Assembly (NCBI GenBank): GCA_017525025.1
Contig: JAFXUJ010000007.1
Span: 62,001 to 126,000, forward strand
DNA length: 64,000 nt
Source of the DNA: Elusimicrobiaceae bacterium
Lineage (GTDB): Bacteria; Elusimicrobiota; Elusimicrobia; Elusimicrobiales; Elusimicrobiaceae
Reading direction: 5' to 3'
Of this stretch, positions 26,884-35,461 are shown in pieces (position 1 is the first letter of the stretch; every line of letters begins with the position of its first letter). The notes beneath the pieces were generated by a model. It was not told the DNA's origin and did not search any database. It saw only the letters and a program-made list of their open reading frames with translations. The translations under genes and the position numbers were made by a program.

Positions 26884-26885
26884 CT

Positions 26886-27653
26886 ATGCAAAAGTACGGG
26901 CAGCATTTTTTGACCGATAATAATATCATCACGCAAATTGTGGATGCGGCCTTACTCCTGCGTGCGGACCGGTTGGTAGAAATCGGCCCCGGTAAAGGAG
27001 CCCTTACTCAAGCTTTGATAGCGCGGGGGGAAAGGGACTTTTCCGTCATAGAGATTGATCCGGAAATGGTTGCTTATTTGTCTGCCCGCTTACCCGCGGC
27101 GGCCCAAATAAAGATTATACAAGCGAATTTTTTAGATTTTAATTTAACCTCTTTCCCCGCGGCCAACACCACCTTTGTGAGCAATTTGCCCTATATAGAT
27201 GCGGCGGATATTTTAGATAAAGTCCTTGCGTGGCCCCATTTTAAGACGGCAGTATTTATGTTCCAAAAAGAACATACACAAAAAATTCGGGCCCAAGCCG
27301 GAGAAGAATTTTACGGGCCACTGAGTATTTTTAGCCAGTTGCGAGCACGGGTGAGTTTGATTTGCAAAGTCGGCCGGAGTGCTTTTGCGCCTCCTCCCAA
27401 GGTGGAGAGTGCGGTGTTGGCTTTTGAAAAAAGAGCCCTTCCTCAAATCCCGTGGGAAAGTATACATAAATTGGTATCGGTTGCGTTTTTACACCGCCGA
27501 AAAACATTATTAAATGCCCTTTGTCTGGCCGGATATGATAAGGAAAAAGTGTTGGCGGCACTTACGAGTTTGAAATTGTCGCCTACTGTCCGTCCGGAGC
27601 AGGTAACGCCTACGTTGTATGTTTCTCTTACGGCAGAACTATTGAAGAGATAA
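26886..27653 (+). CDS. rsmA: 16S rRNA adenine(1518/1519)-N6-dimethyltransferase
   Basis: The 255-aa protein is RsmA/KsgA, which dimethylates two adjacent adenines near the 3' end of 16S rRNA during 30S maturation. It begins KYGQHFLTDNNII, as in the family. The SAM site motif is VEIGPGKGALTQAL, the acidic loop is VIEIDPEM, and the catalytic motif NLPYIDAADIL replaces the more common NLPYNI. FQKEHTQKI and a C-terminal helical domain with FLHRRKTLLNAL follow. It starts 2 nt after the TPR gene with no clear Shine-Dalgarno. Its 3' end overlaps the convergent formimidoyltransferase gene by 15 bp. Confidence 0.95.
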   Translation: MQKYGQHFLTDNNIITQIVDAALLLRADRLVEIGPGKGALTQALIARGERDFSVIEIDPEMVAYLSARLPAAAQIKIIQANFLDFNLTSFPAANTTFVSNLPYIDAADILDKVLAWPHFKTAVFMFQKEHTQKIRAQAGEEFYGPLSIFSQLRARVSLICKVGRSAFAPPPKVESAVLAFEKRALPQIPWESIHKLVSVAFLHRRKTLLNALCLAGYDKEKVLAALTSLKLSPTVRPEQVTPTLYVSLTAELLKR

Positions 27654-28601
27654 GAGAGATTCTAAGATCCTTTCTTGGATAACAAACGGACGGATCTTAT
27701 TTAATAATAATTTTTCTACCGCAACTTTGATTAAGGTTGCGGTATTTTCTTCATTCGGTGTGTAAAAACGGCCCGCCTGTACCAGCGCGTCTTGCGGAAG
27801 TAACCCAATAAGTTCCCCGGCCGTAACGGATGCATTTTGTTCGGCAGCTAATTTTTTGCACGTTTCAAAAACTTCGGCCAGTCCCGTTTGGGTATAATCG
27901 GTTAGATTGCAGGAGACTTGCGCACAGCGGTAATGTTCCATGTACCAACCGATGGCTTTAACAGCTTTTAAACCGCCGTTTTTTTCACGTAATTGAGAAG
28001 CAATCTTACGTGCTTTTTGCACGTCTTGGGTATTAAGGGATAGGTTAAATGCTATTAAAATCTTGCGTGCGCCTATTACCGTAGCGCCCGTTTGGGCCAC
28101 CTGTTTATTGTATTGAATGGGCCCGAAATCCGGCGGTAGAATTTCTAATTTTCGCGGCAAACTTTCATATTCCCCTTGCCGGATAAAAGCTAAATTTTTG
28201 CGTGACGGGGTGGAAGCATTTTCTTCATATAGATAAACGGGTATTTGTAGGGTTTGTCCCACTTGCTGGGCGAGCATTTGAGCATAACGGGCGGTCCCCT
28301 CCAAAGAAATATTTTGTATCGGTATCAGCGGGCATACATCCACCGCTCCCAGGCGCGGATGCACTCCGTGATGTAGGCGCATGTCTATTTGCCGGGCCGC
28401 TTCTTGAAAGAGTAGAAAAAGGCTTCGTATGAGTGCTTGCGGTTCCCCGGCCAAGGTAATAACGGAGCGGTTGGCATCGGGGTTGCTGTCTATATGCAAA
28501 ACATGTACACCTTGCACCGAAGCAGCCGCCTGCACCACCCGGCGGATCACTTCCGAGCGGCGCCCTTCGGATACATTAGGAACGGCCTCTAAAATTTGCA
28601 T
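27639..28601 (-). CDS. ftcD: Glutamate formimidoyltransferase
   Basis: The 320-aa protein covers the formimidoyltransferase domains of FtcD, which pass a formimino group from formiminoglutamate to tetrahydrofolate (histidine breakdown and one-carbon supply). The N-terminus ILEAVPNVSEGR, then HIDSNPDANRSVITLAG, HHGVHPRLGAVDVCPLIP and GARKILIAFNLSLNT are family signatures. The cyclodeaminase domain of the bifunctional enzyme is absent, the normal state in many bacteria. No other histidine-utilisation gene is near. It overlaps rsmA tail to tail by 15 bp. TATAAT lies 6 nt before the ATG and no Shine-Dalgarno is seen, so a leaderless mRNA is likely. Confidence 0.92.
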   Translation of the reverse strand: MQILEAVPNVSEGRRSEVIRRVVQAAASVQGVHVLHIDSNPDANRSVITLAGEPQALIRSLFLLFQEAARQIDMRLHHGVHPRLGAVDVCPLIPIQNISLEGTARYAQMLAQQVGQTLQIPVYLYEENASTPSRKNLAFIRQGEYESLPRKLEILPPDFGPIQYNKQVAQTGATVIGARKILIAFNLSLNTQDVQKARKIASQLREKNGGLKAVKAIGWYMEHYRCAQVSCNLTDYTQTGLAEVFETCKKLAAEQNASVTAGELIGLLPQDALVQAGRFYTPNEENTATLIKVAVEKLLLNKIRPFVIQERILESLLSLQ

Positions 28602-28607
28602 ATTTTT

Positions 28608-28613
28608 ATTATA
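28608..28613 (-). promoter_or_regulatory. -10 box 6 nt before the ftcD start codon
   Basis: Read on the minus strand the sequence is TATAAT-AAAAAT-ATG. The start codon would be at or next to the transcription start. No clear -35 is seen. Confidence 0.5.
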
Positions 28614-28669
28614 ACCTTTTTATTTACATAAAAATAAAAAAGAGTTGTGTTATTTTTAAATATTTATAG

Positions 28670-28707
28670 TATAATAATGATAGGTAACCCAGTTGTTTTG
28701 GATACCT
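28670..28707 (+). promoter_or_regulatory. -10 box and leader hairpin of the cold-shock gene
   Basis: A perfect TATAAT (28670-28675) lies in a very AT-rich stretch with only a weak -35. At the expected RNA 5' end (28682-28707) AGGTA and TACCT pair, with CCA/TGG inside. A 5'-terminal hairpin like this could stabilise the mRNA or respond to temperature. Confidence 0.55.
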
Positions 28708-28733
28708 AATTTAATTAAGGAAGTATTTGTAAC

Positions 28734-28937
28734 ATGCCTAAAGGAAAAGTAAAGTGGTTTAACGATCAAAAAGGTTACGGTTTCGTAACCCCCGAAGATG
28801 GTTCTAAAGATCTCTTTGTTCACTATCAAGAAATTCAGGGTGACGGTTTCAAAACCTTGGCCGAAGGTCAAGAAGTAGAATTTGAAGTCGTAGAATCTGA
28901 AAAAGGCCCGAAGGCCGTAAAAGTCGTCAAACTATAA
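28734..28937 (+). CDS. Cold-shock protein (CspA family)
   Basis: The 67-aa protein is a single cold-shock domain with both RNA-binding motifs: KGYGFVTPE (RNP1-like) and DLFVHYQEI (RNP2-like). It begins [11 protein letters not shown], the usual start. Such proteins bind single-stranded RNA and melt structures at low temperature or act as general RNA chaperones. It is a single-gene unit with its own -10 box, a hairpin at the 5' end and an intrinsic terminator. An AAGGA element sits about 14 nt before the ATG. The family is certain; whether it is cold-induced cannot be told. Confidence 0.96.
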   Translation: MPKGKVKWFNDQKGYGFVTPEDGSKDLFVHYQEIQGDGFKTLAEGQEVEFEVVESEKGPKAVKVVKL

Positions 28938-28955
28938 GTTTTGAAAGACTTTCAA

Positions 28956-28983
28956 AAGGGCCCCGTCACAGGGGCTCTTTTTT
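28956..28983 (+). terminator. Terminator of the cold-shock gene
   Basis: AGGGCCCC and GGGGCTCT pair around GTCACA and are followed by T6. Confidence 0.88.
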
Positions 28984-28993
28984 GCGGAATAAA

Positions 28994-30364
28994 ATGAAGA
29001 AAAAACAAACACCTGCTCAAGCATCTTTAAAGGAATTGTGGTTACTGTCTTACCCGTTAATTGTGTTAATGGGGGCGCAGATGGTCATGCAGTTTATAGA
29101 CCGTATGTTTCTGGCTTGGTACTCGCCCGAGGCATTGGCCGCGTGTGTTCCGGCCGGGTTATTGGCGTTTACCTTTGGTAGTTTGTTTATGGGACTGTCC
29201 GGATATACCAGTGTATTTATCTCCCAATTTTATGCCAAGAAAAAAACAGCTTCCGTCACACTTTCTTTGTGGCAAGGAGTTTGGCTGTCGCTTATTTCGG
29301 CTGCCTTACTGGCGGCCTTGACGCCGCTTGGACGGGCCTTGATTACTTCTTTCGGGCACGAACTGGCCGTGCGGAAATTGGAACTTTCTTACTTCACTAT
29401 TTTAAATATCTTCGGCGGATTTGCGGTAACTAATAACGCGCTGGGCAGTTTTTTCAGCGGGCGTGGCAATACCAAAGTGCCTATGTACACCGCATTGACA
29501 GGGATTGTCATTAACATTGTGCTGGACTATATTTTTATCTTTGGGAAATTAGGCATGCCCGGTTTAGGGATTCAGGGCGCGGCTTGGGCAACGGTTATCA
29601 GTTGTGCGTGTACCACGCTTATGTTTTGCGGGCTTATTTATACGCGCAAGAACCGGTATACTTTTAAAATTTCCCGTTTGGCTGGTTTTTATAAACCTAT
29701 TTTTGTACAGATGGTACGTTTCGGCGTACCGAACGGATTTGGGTTTTTAATGGATGTCCTTTCCTTTACTTTATTTACCTTTATGATCGGAAATATTGAT
29801 ACGCTTTCCTTGCAGGCCAGTAACATTGTGATGTCTATGCAGCCGGTAGTGTTTATGGTTATAGTGGGGTTGGGTGGCGGAATTCAAATTCTAGTAAGTA
29901 AATACCAAGGTCTTAAACGGCCGGACTTAACGGTGCAGGTAGTTAAAAATGCCTGCAAATTGGGGTATGGGTATGCGGCAACAATATCGGTTTTGTTTTT
30001 CTTTGGAGCCCCTTTATTTTTACACTTATTTATTCCGGCGAATACGCCACACGGGGCGGAAATCGCCGCGTTAACTTTGCCGCTTATGAAACTGGTAAGT
30101 TGTTTTGTGCTTATGGATGCGACGTATTTAATCTTCGGGGATGCTATCCGCGGGGCAGGGGATACCAAGTTTTATATGTACGTGATGATGATATGTGCGT
30201 GGGGACTCCTAATTCCGGGTACCTGGGTAATTGTATATAGGTTGCATTTATCGGTTTTTTGGGTGTGGAGTTGGTTGACGTTCTATGCCGGCTTGACGGC
30301 TGTTTTAATGCTTTGGCGTTTTTGGCAAGGTAAGTGGAAAAAACTTGAAGTTACTAAGGCTTGA
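28994..30364 (+). CDS. MATE-family efflux transporter
   Basis: The 456-aa protein has about twelve hydrophobic helices in two similar halves, as in MATE (multidrug and toxin extrusion) antiporters. ELWLLSYPLIVLMGAQMVMQFIDRMFLAW at the N-terminus and the second-half restart PIFVQMVRFGVPNGFGFLMD are family signatures. It would export cationic drugs or metabolites using a sodium or proton gradient. I start at ATG 28994; an in-frame TTG at 28982 lies in the T run of the upstream terminator and is unlikely. No clear promoter or Shine-Dalgarno is visible, so expression may be low or depend on readthrough. Confidence 0.9.
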   Translation: MKKKQTPAQASLKELWLLSYPLIVLMGAQMVMQFIDRMFLAWYSPEALAACVPAGLLAFTFGSLFMGLSGYTSVFISQFYAKKKTASVTLSLWQGVWLSLISAALLAALTPLGRALITSFGHELAVRKLELSYFTILNIFGGFAVTNNALGSFFSGRGNTKVPMYTALTGIVINIVLDYIFIFGKLGMPGLGIQGAAWATVISCACTTLMFCGLIYTRKNRYTFKISRLAGFYKPIFVQMVRFGVPNGFGFLMDVLSFTLFTFMIGNIDTLSLQASNIVMSMQPVVFMVIVGLGGGIQILVSKYQGLKRPDLTVQVVKNACKLGYGYAATISVLFFFGAPLFLHLFIPANTPHGAEIAALTLPLMKLVSCFVLMDATYLIFGDAIRGAGDTKFYMYVMMICAWGLLIPGTWVIVYRLHLSVFWVWSWLTFYAGLTAVLMLWRFWQGKWKKLEVTKA

Positions 30365-30378
30365 TATTGCATCTTCCG

Positions 30379-30418
30379 GTACAAAAAGTTTGTACATTTT
30401 ACGTTGAATTTGTACAAT
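30379..30418 (+). promoter_or_regulatory. Promoter and inverted-repeat operator of mtnP
   Basis: TTGTAC (30390-30395), a 17-bp spacer and TACAAT (30413-30418) form the promoter. A perfect inverted repeat, GTACAAA-aag-TTTGTAC (30379-30395), covers the -35 box, and TTTGTAC recurs at 30409-30415, 20 bp on. This looks like a repressor site. Confidence 0.6.
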
Positions 30419-30444
30419 ACTGGTACGTTATAAGGAGGCGGTTT

Positions 30445-31260
30445 ATGGAAATACTTAATCAAGCAGATATCGGTGTTTTTGGCGGCTCGGGTTTTTACAA
30501 TTTTTTGAGTGATGTAAAAGAAGTGAAAATAGATACGCCGTATGGCCCGACGAGTGATAGCGTATTTATCGGCACGATCGGAGCGCACAAAGTAGCTTTT
30601 ATGCCGCGCCACCGTCGGGACCATTCCATTCCTCCTCATCAAGTCAACTATCGCGCCAACGTGTGGGCCATGAAACATTTAGGTTGCACGCGTGTGCTTT
30701 CCCCTTGTGCAGCGGGCAGTTTACAAAAAGAAGTAGAACCCGGGCACTTTGTGTTTTGCGATCAATTTATAGATTGGACAGACGGCCGCAAAAATACATT
30801 TTTTGAAAATTCGCCCGTCTTTGAAGGAATTTCCGTTCAACACCCTTCTCCGGCAGAAACATATTGCCCGCAACTGCGGGAGTTGGCCACCGCTACCGCG
30901 CAAGAACTCCATTTGCCGTTTCACAAAACGGGCACAGTGGTAGTGATCAACGGGCCGCGATTTTCCACCAAGGCCGAGTCTGCCTTCTTCACCCGTCAAG
31001 GGTGGCATGTTATCAGCATGACGGCGTTTCCGGAGGCGTATTTGGTAAAAGAACTCAACATGTGCCCGCTGAATATTTCACTTATTACCGATTATGATGC
31101 CGGGCTGGTGGGGGATGTTCCGCCCGTATCGCACGAAACAGTGCTGAAAGTATTTAATGAAAATATTGAAAAGATGAAGGCACTGCTTTTCAAACTGATT
31201 GAAAAAATCCCCATGGAACATACGTGTTCCTGCGAGCACTCCACTAAACTTGATTTTTAG
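30445..31260 (+). CDS. mtnP: S-methyl-5'-thioadenosine phosphorylase
   Basis: The 271-aa enzyme splits methylthioadenosine with phosphate to adenine and methylthioribose-1-phosphate, which recycles the by-product of polyamine synthesis and other SAM-dependent reactions. The signatures are IGVFGGSGFYNF, MPRHRRDHSIPPHQVNYRAN, SPCAAGSL, FCDQFIDWT, NGPRFSTKAES and SMTAFPEAYLVKELN. The ATG at 30445 has a perfect TAAGGAGG 8 nt upstream; a start 28 codons earlier lies inside the promoter and is rejected. It is a single-gene unit between its own promoter and a terminator. Other methionine-salvage genes are not seen here, although metK lies 11 kb away. Confidence 0.94.
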   Translation: MEILNQADIGVFGGSGFYNFLSDVKEVKIDTPYGPTSDSVFIGTIGAHKVAFMPRHRRDHSIPPHQVNYRANVWAMKHLGCTRVLSPCAAGSLQKEVEPGHFVFCDQFIDWTDGRKNTFFENSPVFEGISVQHPSPAETYCPQLRELATATAQELHLPFHKTGTVVVINGPRFSTKAESAFFTRQGWHVISMTAFPEAYLVKELNMCPLNISLITDYDAGLVGDVPPVSHETVLKVFNENIEKMKALLFKLIEKIPMEHTCSCEHSTKLDF

Positions 31261-31275
31261 TTGGATCGGTTGTAA

Positions 31276-31303
31276 TAAAAAGGCCCCGGAAAGGGGCTTT
31301 TTT
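31276..31303 (+). terminator. Terminator of mtnP
   Basis: AAAAAGGCCCC and GGGGCTTTTTT pair around GGAAA, ending in a T run. Confidence 0.9.
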
Positions 31304-31389
31304 ATTGTAAAAGACATGGTCCCTCAACAGAATTGGTATAATTTTGTGATACTTTTCTTCCCCATGCGTATACTGGGTGGAGGCCGACT

Positions 31390-31884
31390 ATGAACGTGGA
31401 ACAGGTTTATAACGACTATTTCTCACGGGTGTATGCATATATCCGGTCCCGGGTGTACAATGAAACCCATGCCGATGATATTTGCTGTGAAGTCTTTCAA
31501 ACCGTGTTTGAAAAACACGAATCGTTTGACCCGAAAAAAGGCAATATAGAGCAGTGGCTCTTTACGATTGCTCGCAACAAAGTAAACAGTCATTTGCGCC
31601 TTTACCATATACGGAATTTCTTTTCGTTTAGCGGTAAAGAAGAAATCATTCCTTTGCCAGAGAAAAAACCGTTAGATAAACTGGGACAAGATGAGGAAAT
31701 TAATCAACTGCATGCGGCACTGGCTGTATTAAGCAGTAAAGAGCGGGATTTAATTTCGCTTAAGTTTTTTTCCTCTTTGAATAACCGCGAAATTGCCGCT
31801 GCAACTTCGCTGAGTGAAAGTAACGTCGGTACTCTACTTTACCGGGCTATGCAAAAATTACGGGCCGTATTGGAGGATTTATGA
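31390..31884 (+). CDS. ECF-type RNA polymerase sigma factor
   Basis: The 164-aa protein has region 2 (YNDYFSRVYAYIRSRVYNET, then ADDICCEVFQTVFEK and IEQWLFTIARNKVNSHLR) and region 4 (ALAVLSSKERDLISLKFFSS, LNNREIAAATSLSESNVGTL), with no regions 1 or 3, so it is an extracytoplasmic-function sigma factor. GGAGG precedes the ATG. The stop overlaps the next start (ATGA), so the partner vWA membrane protein is translated together with it. A TATAAT at 31337 may serve basal transcription. Stimulus and target genes are unknown. Confidence 0.93.
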   Translation: MNVEQVYNDYFSRVYAYIRSRVYNETHADDICCEVFQTVFEKHESFDPKKGNIEQWLFTIARNKVNSHLRLYHIRNFFSFSGKEEIIPLPEKKPLDKLGQDEEINQLHAALAVLSSKERDLISLKFFSSLNNREIAAATSLSESNVGTLLYRAMQKLRAVLEDL

Positions 31885-33902
31885 AATACACAGATCAAGA
31901 AATTATTGATAAATTTTCCAAGGTGGATTTTGACAAAACCGGCCTTAAAAAGCAGGCTATCCTTACCCGGATAACCCAGGCATGCGCCCAAAGGAGAACG
32001 ATTATGTTTAAAAAGTATCGTCCGATTGTTGCAACGGCCGTTGTCGTGCTGGTAGTGATTCCGGTCGTCATGTTAACTTCCGGCAAAAAGGAAGAAACAA
32101 AAGCTCCGGTGACGCAGGAAACTTCCTTGCCTTCGAAAGTGCCTTCGCTGTCTACCCAAACCACGATCACACCCAGTGTGCCGTTTGATGCGGTAGTTCC
32201 TACGGCTATGGTTGAAAAAAGGGCATCCCGCGCATTTTTGGCGGATGGATCATCCCGTGCAAGCGGTTATAACACCTCAGCCATGAGGATAGCCAATGCG
32301 GCTGGCTCGGCCGGTTATTCGTACAAGGGTTTAGCGAGAGGATCCTCTTTCCCGACCCGAACCCGGGTAGTGGCACCTGTTTATATACAAGAAGCCGGCT
32401 CGGTATCCAAAGATAGTAAAGGATACGAAGAAAACGGATTTAAAAAGGCCGTTTTAGATCCGTTGTCTACCTTCTCGGCGGATGTGGATACCGCTTCTTA
32501 TAATATGGTTAAAGAGCAAATTACCCGCGGTTGGCCGATTCAAAAGGACGGGGTGCGTACCGAAGCGTTTATCAATAACTTTGCGTACAATTATCCCGCC
32601 CCGCAAGGGAAAGACCCCGTGAACATTGTGATAGAATATGCCAATTCTCCGTGGGATGAACATAGCCAATTGGTTAAGATTGGCGTAAAGGCCCGGGAAT
32701 TAGACCGTGCGCAATTACCGCGTAGCAACTTGGTATTTTTGATTGACGTATCCGGTTCTATGTCGGGGCAAAACCGTCTGCCTTTGGTAAAGCAAGCATT
32801 TAAAATGCTGTTAAACCAACTGGATGAAAAAGATCTGGTATCCATTGTTACATATGCTTCGGGCGTGGAGGTAAAATTAGACGGGACAAAAGTGAAAGAT
32901 AAAAAGAAAATTGTGGAGACCATTGATGCGCTGCGGGCCGGCGGGTCCACTTCCGGAGAGGAAGGACTCAAACGTGCCTATGAAATAGCCAAAAAGAACT
33001 TTCTGCGTAAAGGAAATAACCGCATCATTATTGCCAGTGACGGAGATTTCAATGTGGGTAATTCTACCGCTGCGGCCTTAGAAAAACAAGTGAGCGAGGC
33101 CAAAGAAAGCGGTGTGTTTATCAGCGCGTTGGGATTTGGAATGGGCAACTACCGCGACCACATGATGGAAACGATTGCCGATAAAGGAAATGGTAACTAT
33201 GCCTATATTAATGACTTAAAAGCCGCTCAAAAGGCATTGGTGCGGGAATTCGGAGCTACCATGTTTACGGTGGCCAAAGACGTTAAATTCCAGGTGGAGT
33301 TTAACCCGACCTTAGTAGAAGAGTATCGCCTAATCGGTTATGAAAAACGGCTACTTAACGACGAGGATTTCAACGACGATACCAAAGACGCCGGCGAAAT
33401 GGGTTCCGGTCATACGGTTACGGTATTTTATGAAATCCGTCCCAAAGGAGCGGAAGGCAAAGCGCATTTGGATATAGATGCACTGAAATATACCCGGACC
33501 GAACACGACGACACCAACGAAGTGCTAACCGTTAAAATGCGTTATAAAGAGCCGCAGGGTGACGAGAGCAAATTACTCAACAAGGTGCTCTTCAAAAGGG
33601 AGCTGAAGCCCTTTGAAAAAATGTCAAATGATTTCCGCTTTGCAACGGCGGCTGCGGCTTTCGGTCAGCTCTTACGCGACGGAAAATTCTTAAACGGCTT
33701 TACAGCTAAACAAATTGCGGATATCGCCGCACATGCCAAAGGCGAAGATGACGGCGGTGACCGGGCGGAATTTGTACAGCTGATTCGCACTTACGCGGAT
33801 ACGCCGCAAGTACAGCCCAAAGAAGATTTTGTCCCGGAGCATGGGCATCCGGTGCCTGTGAGACCTATTTGCCGTGGCCGTGGTTGCATGGTGCGTGGCT
33901 AA
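31881..33902 (+). CDS. vWA-domain membrane protein coupled to the ECF sigma factor (YfbK type)
   Basis: The 673-aa protein has a short cytoplasmic N-terminus (about 40 residues) and one membrane helix (IVATAVVVLVVIPVVMLTSG). A low-complexity stretch follows, then the N-terminal vWA-associated domain (DPLSTFSADVDTASYNMV). The von Willebrand A domain has the metal-site motif DVSGSMS at about residue 288, and a C-terminal DUF3520-like region follows. This domain order is that of YfbK-type proteins. The overlap with the sigma gene suggests that its cytoplasmic tail restrains the sigma factor. That would make it sensor and anti-sigma in one, which is inference. A Cys-containing tail (RPICRGRGCMVRG) ends the protein. 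Confidence 0.88.
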   Translation: MKYTDQEIIDKFSKVDFDKTGLKKQAILTRITQACAQRRTIMFKKYRPIVATAVVVLVVIPVVMLTSGKKEETKAPVTQETSLPSKVPSLSTQTTITPSVPFDAVVPTAMVEKRASRAFLADGSSRASGYNTSAMRIANAAGSAGYSYKGLARGSSFPTRTRVVAPVYIQEAGSVSKDSKGYEENGFKKAVLDPLSTFSADVDTASYNMVKEQITRGWPIQKDGVRTEAFINNFAYNYPAPQGKDPVNIVIEYANSPWDEHSQLVKIGVKARELDRAQLPRSNLVFLIDVSGSMSGQNRLPLVKQAFKMLLNQLDEKDLVSIVTYASGVEVKLDGTKVKDKKKIVETIDALRAGGSTSGEEGLKRAYEIAKKNFLRKGNNRIIIASDGDFNVGNSTAAALEKQVSEAKESGVFISALGFGMGNYRDHMMETIADKGNGNYAYINDLKAAQKALVREFGATMFTVAKDVKFQVEFNPTLVEEYRLIGYEKRLLNDEDFNDDTKDAGEMGSGHTVTVFYEIRPKGAEGKAHLDIDALKYTRTEHDDTNEVLTVKMRYKEPQGDESKLLNKVLFKRELKPFEKMSNDFRFATAAAAFGQLLRDGKFLNGFTAKQIADIAAHAKGEDDGGDRAEFVQLIRTYADTPQVQPKEDFVPEHGHPVPVRPICRGRGCMVRG

Positions 33903-33916
33903 AAAATATACAAAGA

Positions 33917-33945
33917 AATCCCCGGGTACAAACCCGGGGATTTTT
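33917..33945 (+). terminator. Terminator after the sigma-vWA operon
   Basis: AAATCCCCGGGT and ACCCGGGGATTT pair perfectly around ACAA, with T5. The symmetric stem may also serve the convergent dacB transcript. Confidence 0.92.
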
Positions 33946-33967
33946 GTTCAACAAAATTGGGCATTTC

Positions 33968-35431
33968 CTATGGCGTTTTTAGTAACTCTTTAATAATATC
34001 TTCGTGGATACGGAAAAGGGCTTCATCTTTCCCGGCCAAATTGTTAGCCATCAGTACAAAGGAAATTAACTGTCCGTTTTCGCCGCGCACATAGCCGGCG
34101 GCGGCCTTTACGTTATCAATGGTGCCCCCTTTTACGCGCACTTCTTCCACTTTTTTAAGCGGTTTTAAAAATTTGCGTAAGAGGAGCAAATCGCCCCGGT
34201 CATCCGGCGTAGCGAGTGATTTATAATAGTAGTCAAAATGTGGACTTTGCGTCATATAATTTAACACGTTAGCCAGGGTGAGGGGGGTAATTAAATTATC
34301 ACGTGCCAGGCCACTTCCGTCGTACACAATGATATCATTGGGCCCGGCCAAATGGCGGTCCAATAGAAATTTTTTCAATTGTTGCACTCCGTTTTCCACG
34401 CTGCCTTTTTGCCCGGCATGCAAAGCCAAATGCCTTAGTAACATGTCGGCATATAAATTAAAACTTCGTTTATTTACAATAAGCACAATGTCTTTTAACT
34501 CGGGAGATTGATACGTATGCAACAAAGACATGGCGGAATAATCAGGCTTTTGTGAAAGTTTTTTTAAATTTCCTTCCACGATAATGCCCTTGTCTTGCAA
34601 CCCTTGGCGTAAAGCTTGTAGTGCAAAAAGGGCGGGATCGGGTAAGGCCCCTTTAATCATAAATCCGCGTAGGGAAGTCGGGATCGTGCCGAAGATTTTT
34701 AATTCATATTGTTCCGGTGCTCCGTAGACATAAGCGTTGTCTTTTTTGGATTTGCCATCTGTGGTAACAAAACTTTGCAACTGTAAACCCGAAAGTTGCG
34801 GAACGGTGTAATCTACTTCGGCCGGTTGGTCCCCGCGTAATTGCGGTTTAAAGTGAATTTCAAACAGATTATCATTAAAACACAGCGGACTTGCCGGCGC
34901 GGCGTAATAATTGCCTATATTTTCCCAATTTACTTTGGGGGTAACGGCCGGCCCTTCAAAAATAGAAACATCCGCATATAAATTCCCTTTTATTTGTTTA
35001 ATGCCTGCTTTTTGGACGGCTTGTACCCACTTGTTCACGACCGTTTGCCAGGTTTCGGCTCCTGTTACCCGGGTGGAACCCAAGGTCATGTCGCCGCCCC
35101 CTTGCAAGTAAAGGGAACCGGTTAAAATACCTTTTTCATCGGGGATGTTTTGAGCGTAGAGTTTCGTTTCAAATCGGTGGTGCGGGCCGAAAGCTTCCAA
35201 CGCGGCTGCTGTGGTAACTAATTTGAGCGTGCTGGCCGGAGTAAGGCGGGTGTTTTCGTTAATAGCAAACAACGGTTTTGATTGGATATCCAACGCAACG
35301 CCGCCCCACAAGGCACCTTGTAACACGGGGTGGTGTATTTTTTCTTGTACAAAATCTTGTAACGGTTGGGCTGAAACTGACAAAGAGAGTCCGGTAGCCA
35401 GTATGAATAATAAAAAGCGTGCAAAAATCAT
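33968..35431 (-). CDS. dacB: D-alanyl-D-alanine carboxypeptidase/endopeptidase (PBP4, class C)
   Basis: The 487-aa protein has a signal peptide (ends VSA-Q near residue 21) and the three penicillin-binding motifs. These are STLK with Ser67 and Lys70 (TPASTLKLVTTAAALEAFG), SFN in NKRSFNLYADML, and KGGT in VKGGTIDNVKAAAGYV in place of KTG. It should trim or cleave cross-links of peptidoglycan in the periplasm. The long insertion between the first two motifs is normal for PBP4. No Shine-Dalgarno is clear. The unknown membrane protein lies 30 nt upstream in the same direction, so both may share a transcript. Confidence 0.92.
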   Translation of the reverse strand: MIFARFLLFILATGLSLSVSAQPLQDFVQEKIHHPVLQGALWGGVALDIQSKPLFAINENTRLTPASTLKLVTTAAALEAFGPHHRFETKLYAQNIPDEKGILTGSLYLQGGGDMTLGSTRVTGAETWQTVVNKWVQAVQKAGIKQIKGNLYADVSIFEGPAVTPKVNWENIGNYYAAPASPLCFNDNLFEIHFKPQLRGDQPAEVDYTVPQLSGLQLQSFVTTDGKSKKDNAYVYGAPEQYELKIFGTIPTSLRGFMIKGALPDPALFALQALRQGLQDKGIIVEGNLKKLSQKPDYSAMSLLHTYQSPELKDIVLIVNKRSFNLYADMLLRHLALHAGQKGSVENGVQQLKKFLLDRHLAGPNDIIVYDGSGLARDNLITPLTLANVLNYMTQSPHFDYYYKSLATPDDRGDLLLLRKFLKPLKKVEEVRVKGGTIDNVKAAAGYVRGENGQLISFVLMANNLAGKDEALFRIHEDIIKELLKTP

Positions 35432-35461
35432 GTTGTAAACTCTTTAATCCGGAAATAGAAA

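Noticed and set aside
28982-28993. TTG start for the MATE transporter four codons upstream
   Set aside because: It lies in the T run of the cold-shock terminator and lacks a ribosome site; the ATG at 28994 is more natural.
30361-30444. Longer start for mtnP
   Set aside because: It would translate the promoter and operator; the ATG at 30445 has a perfect AAGGAGG.
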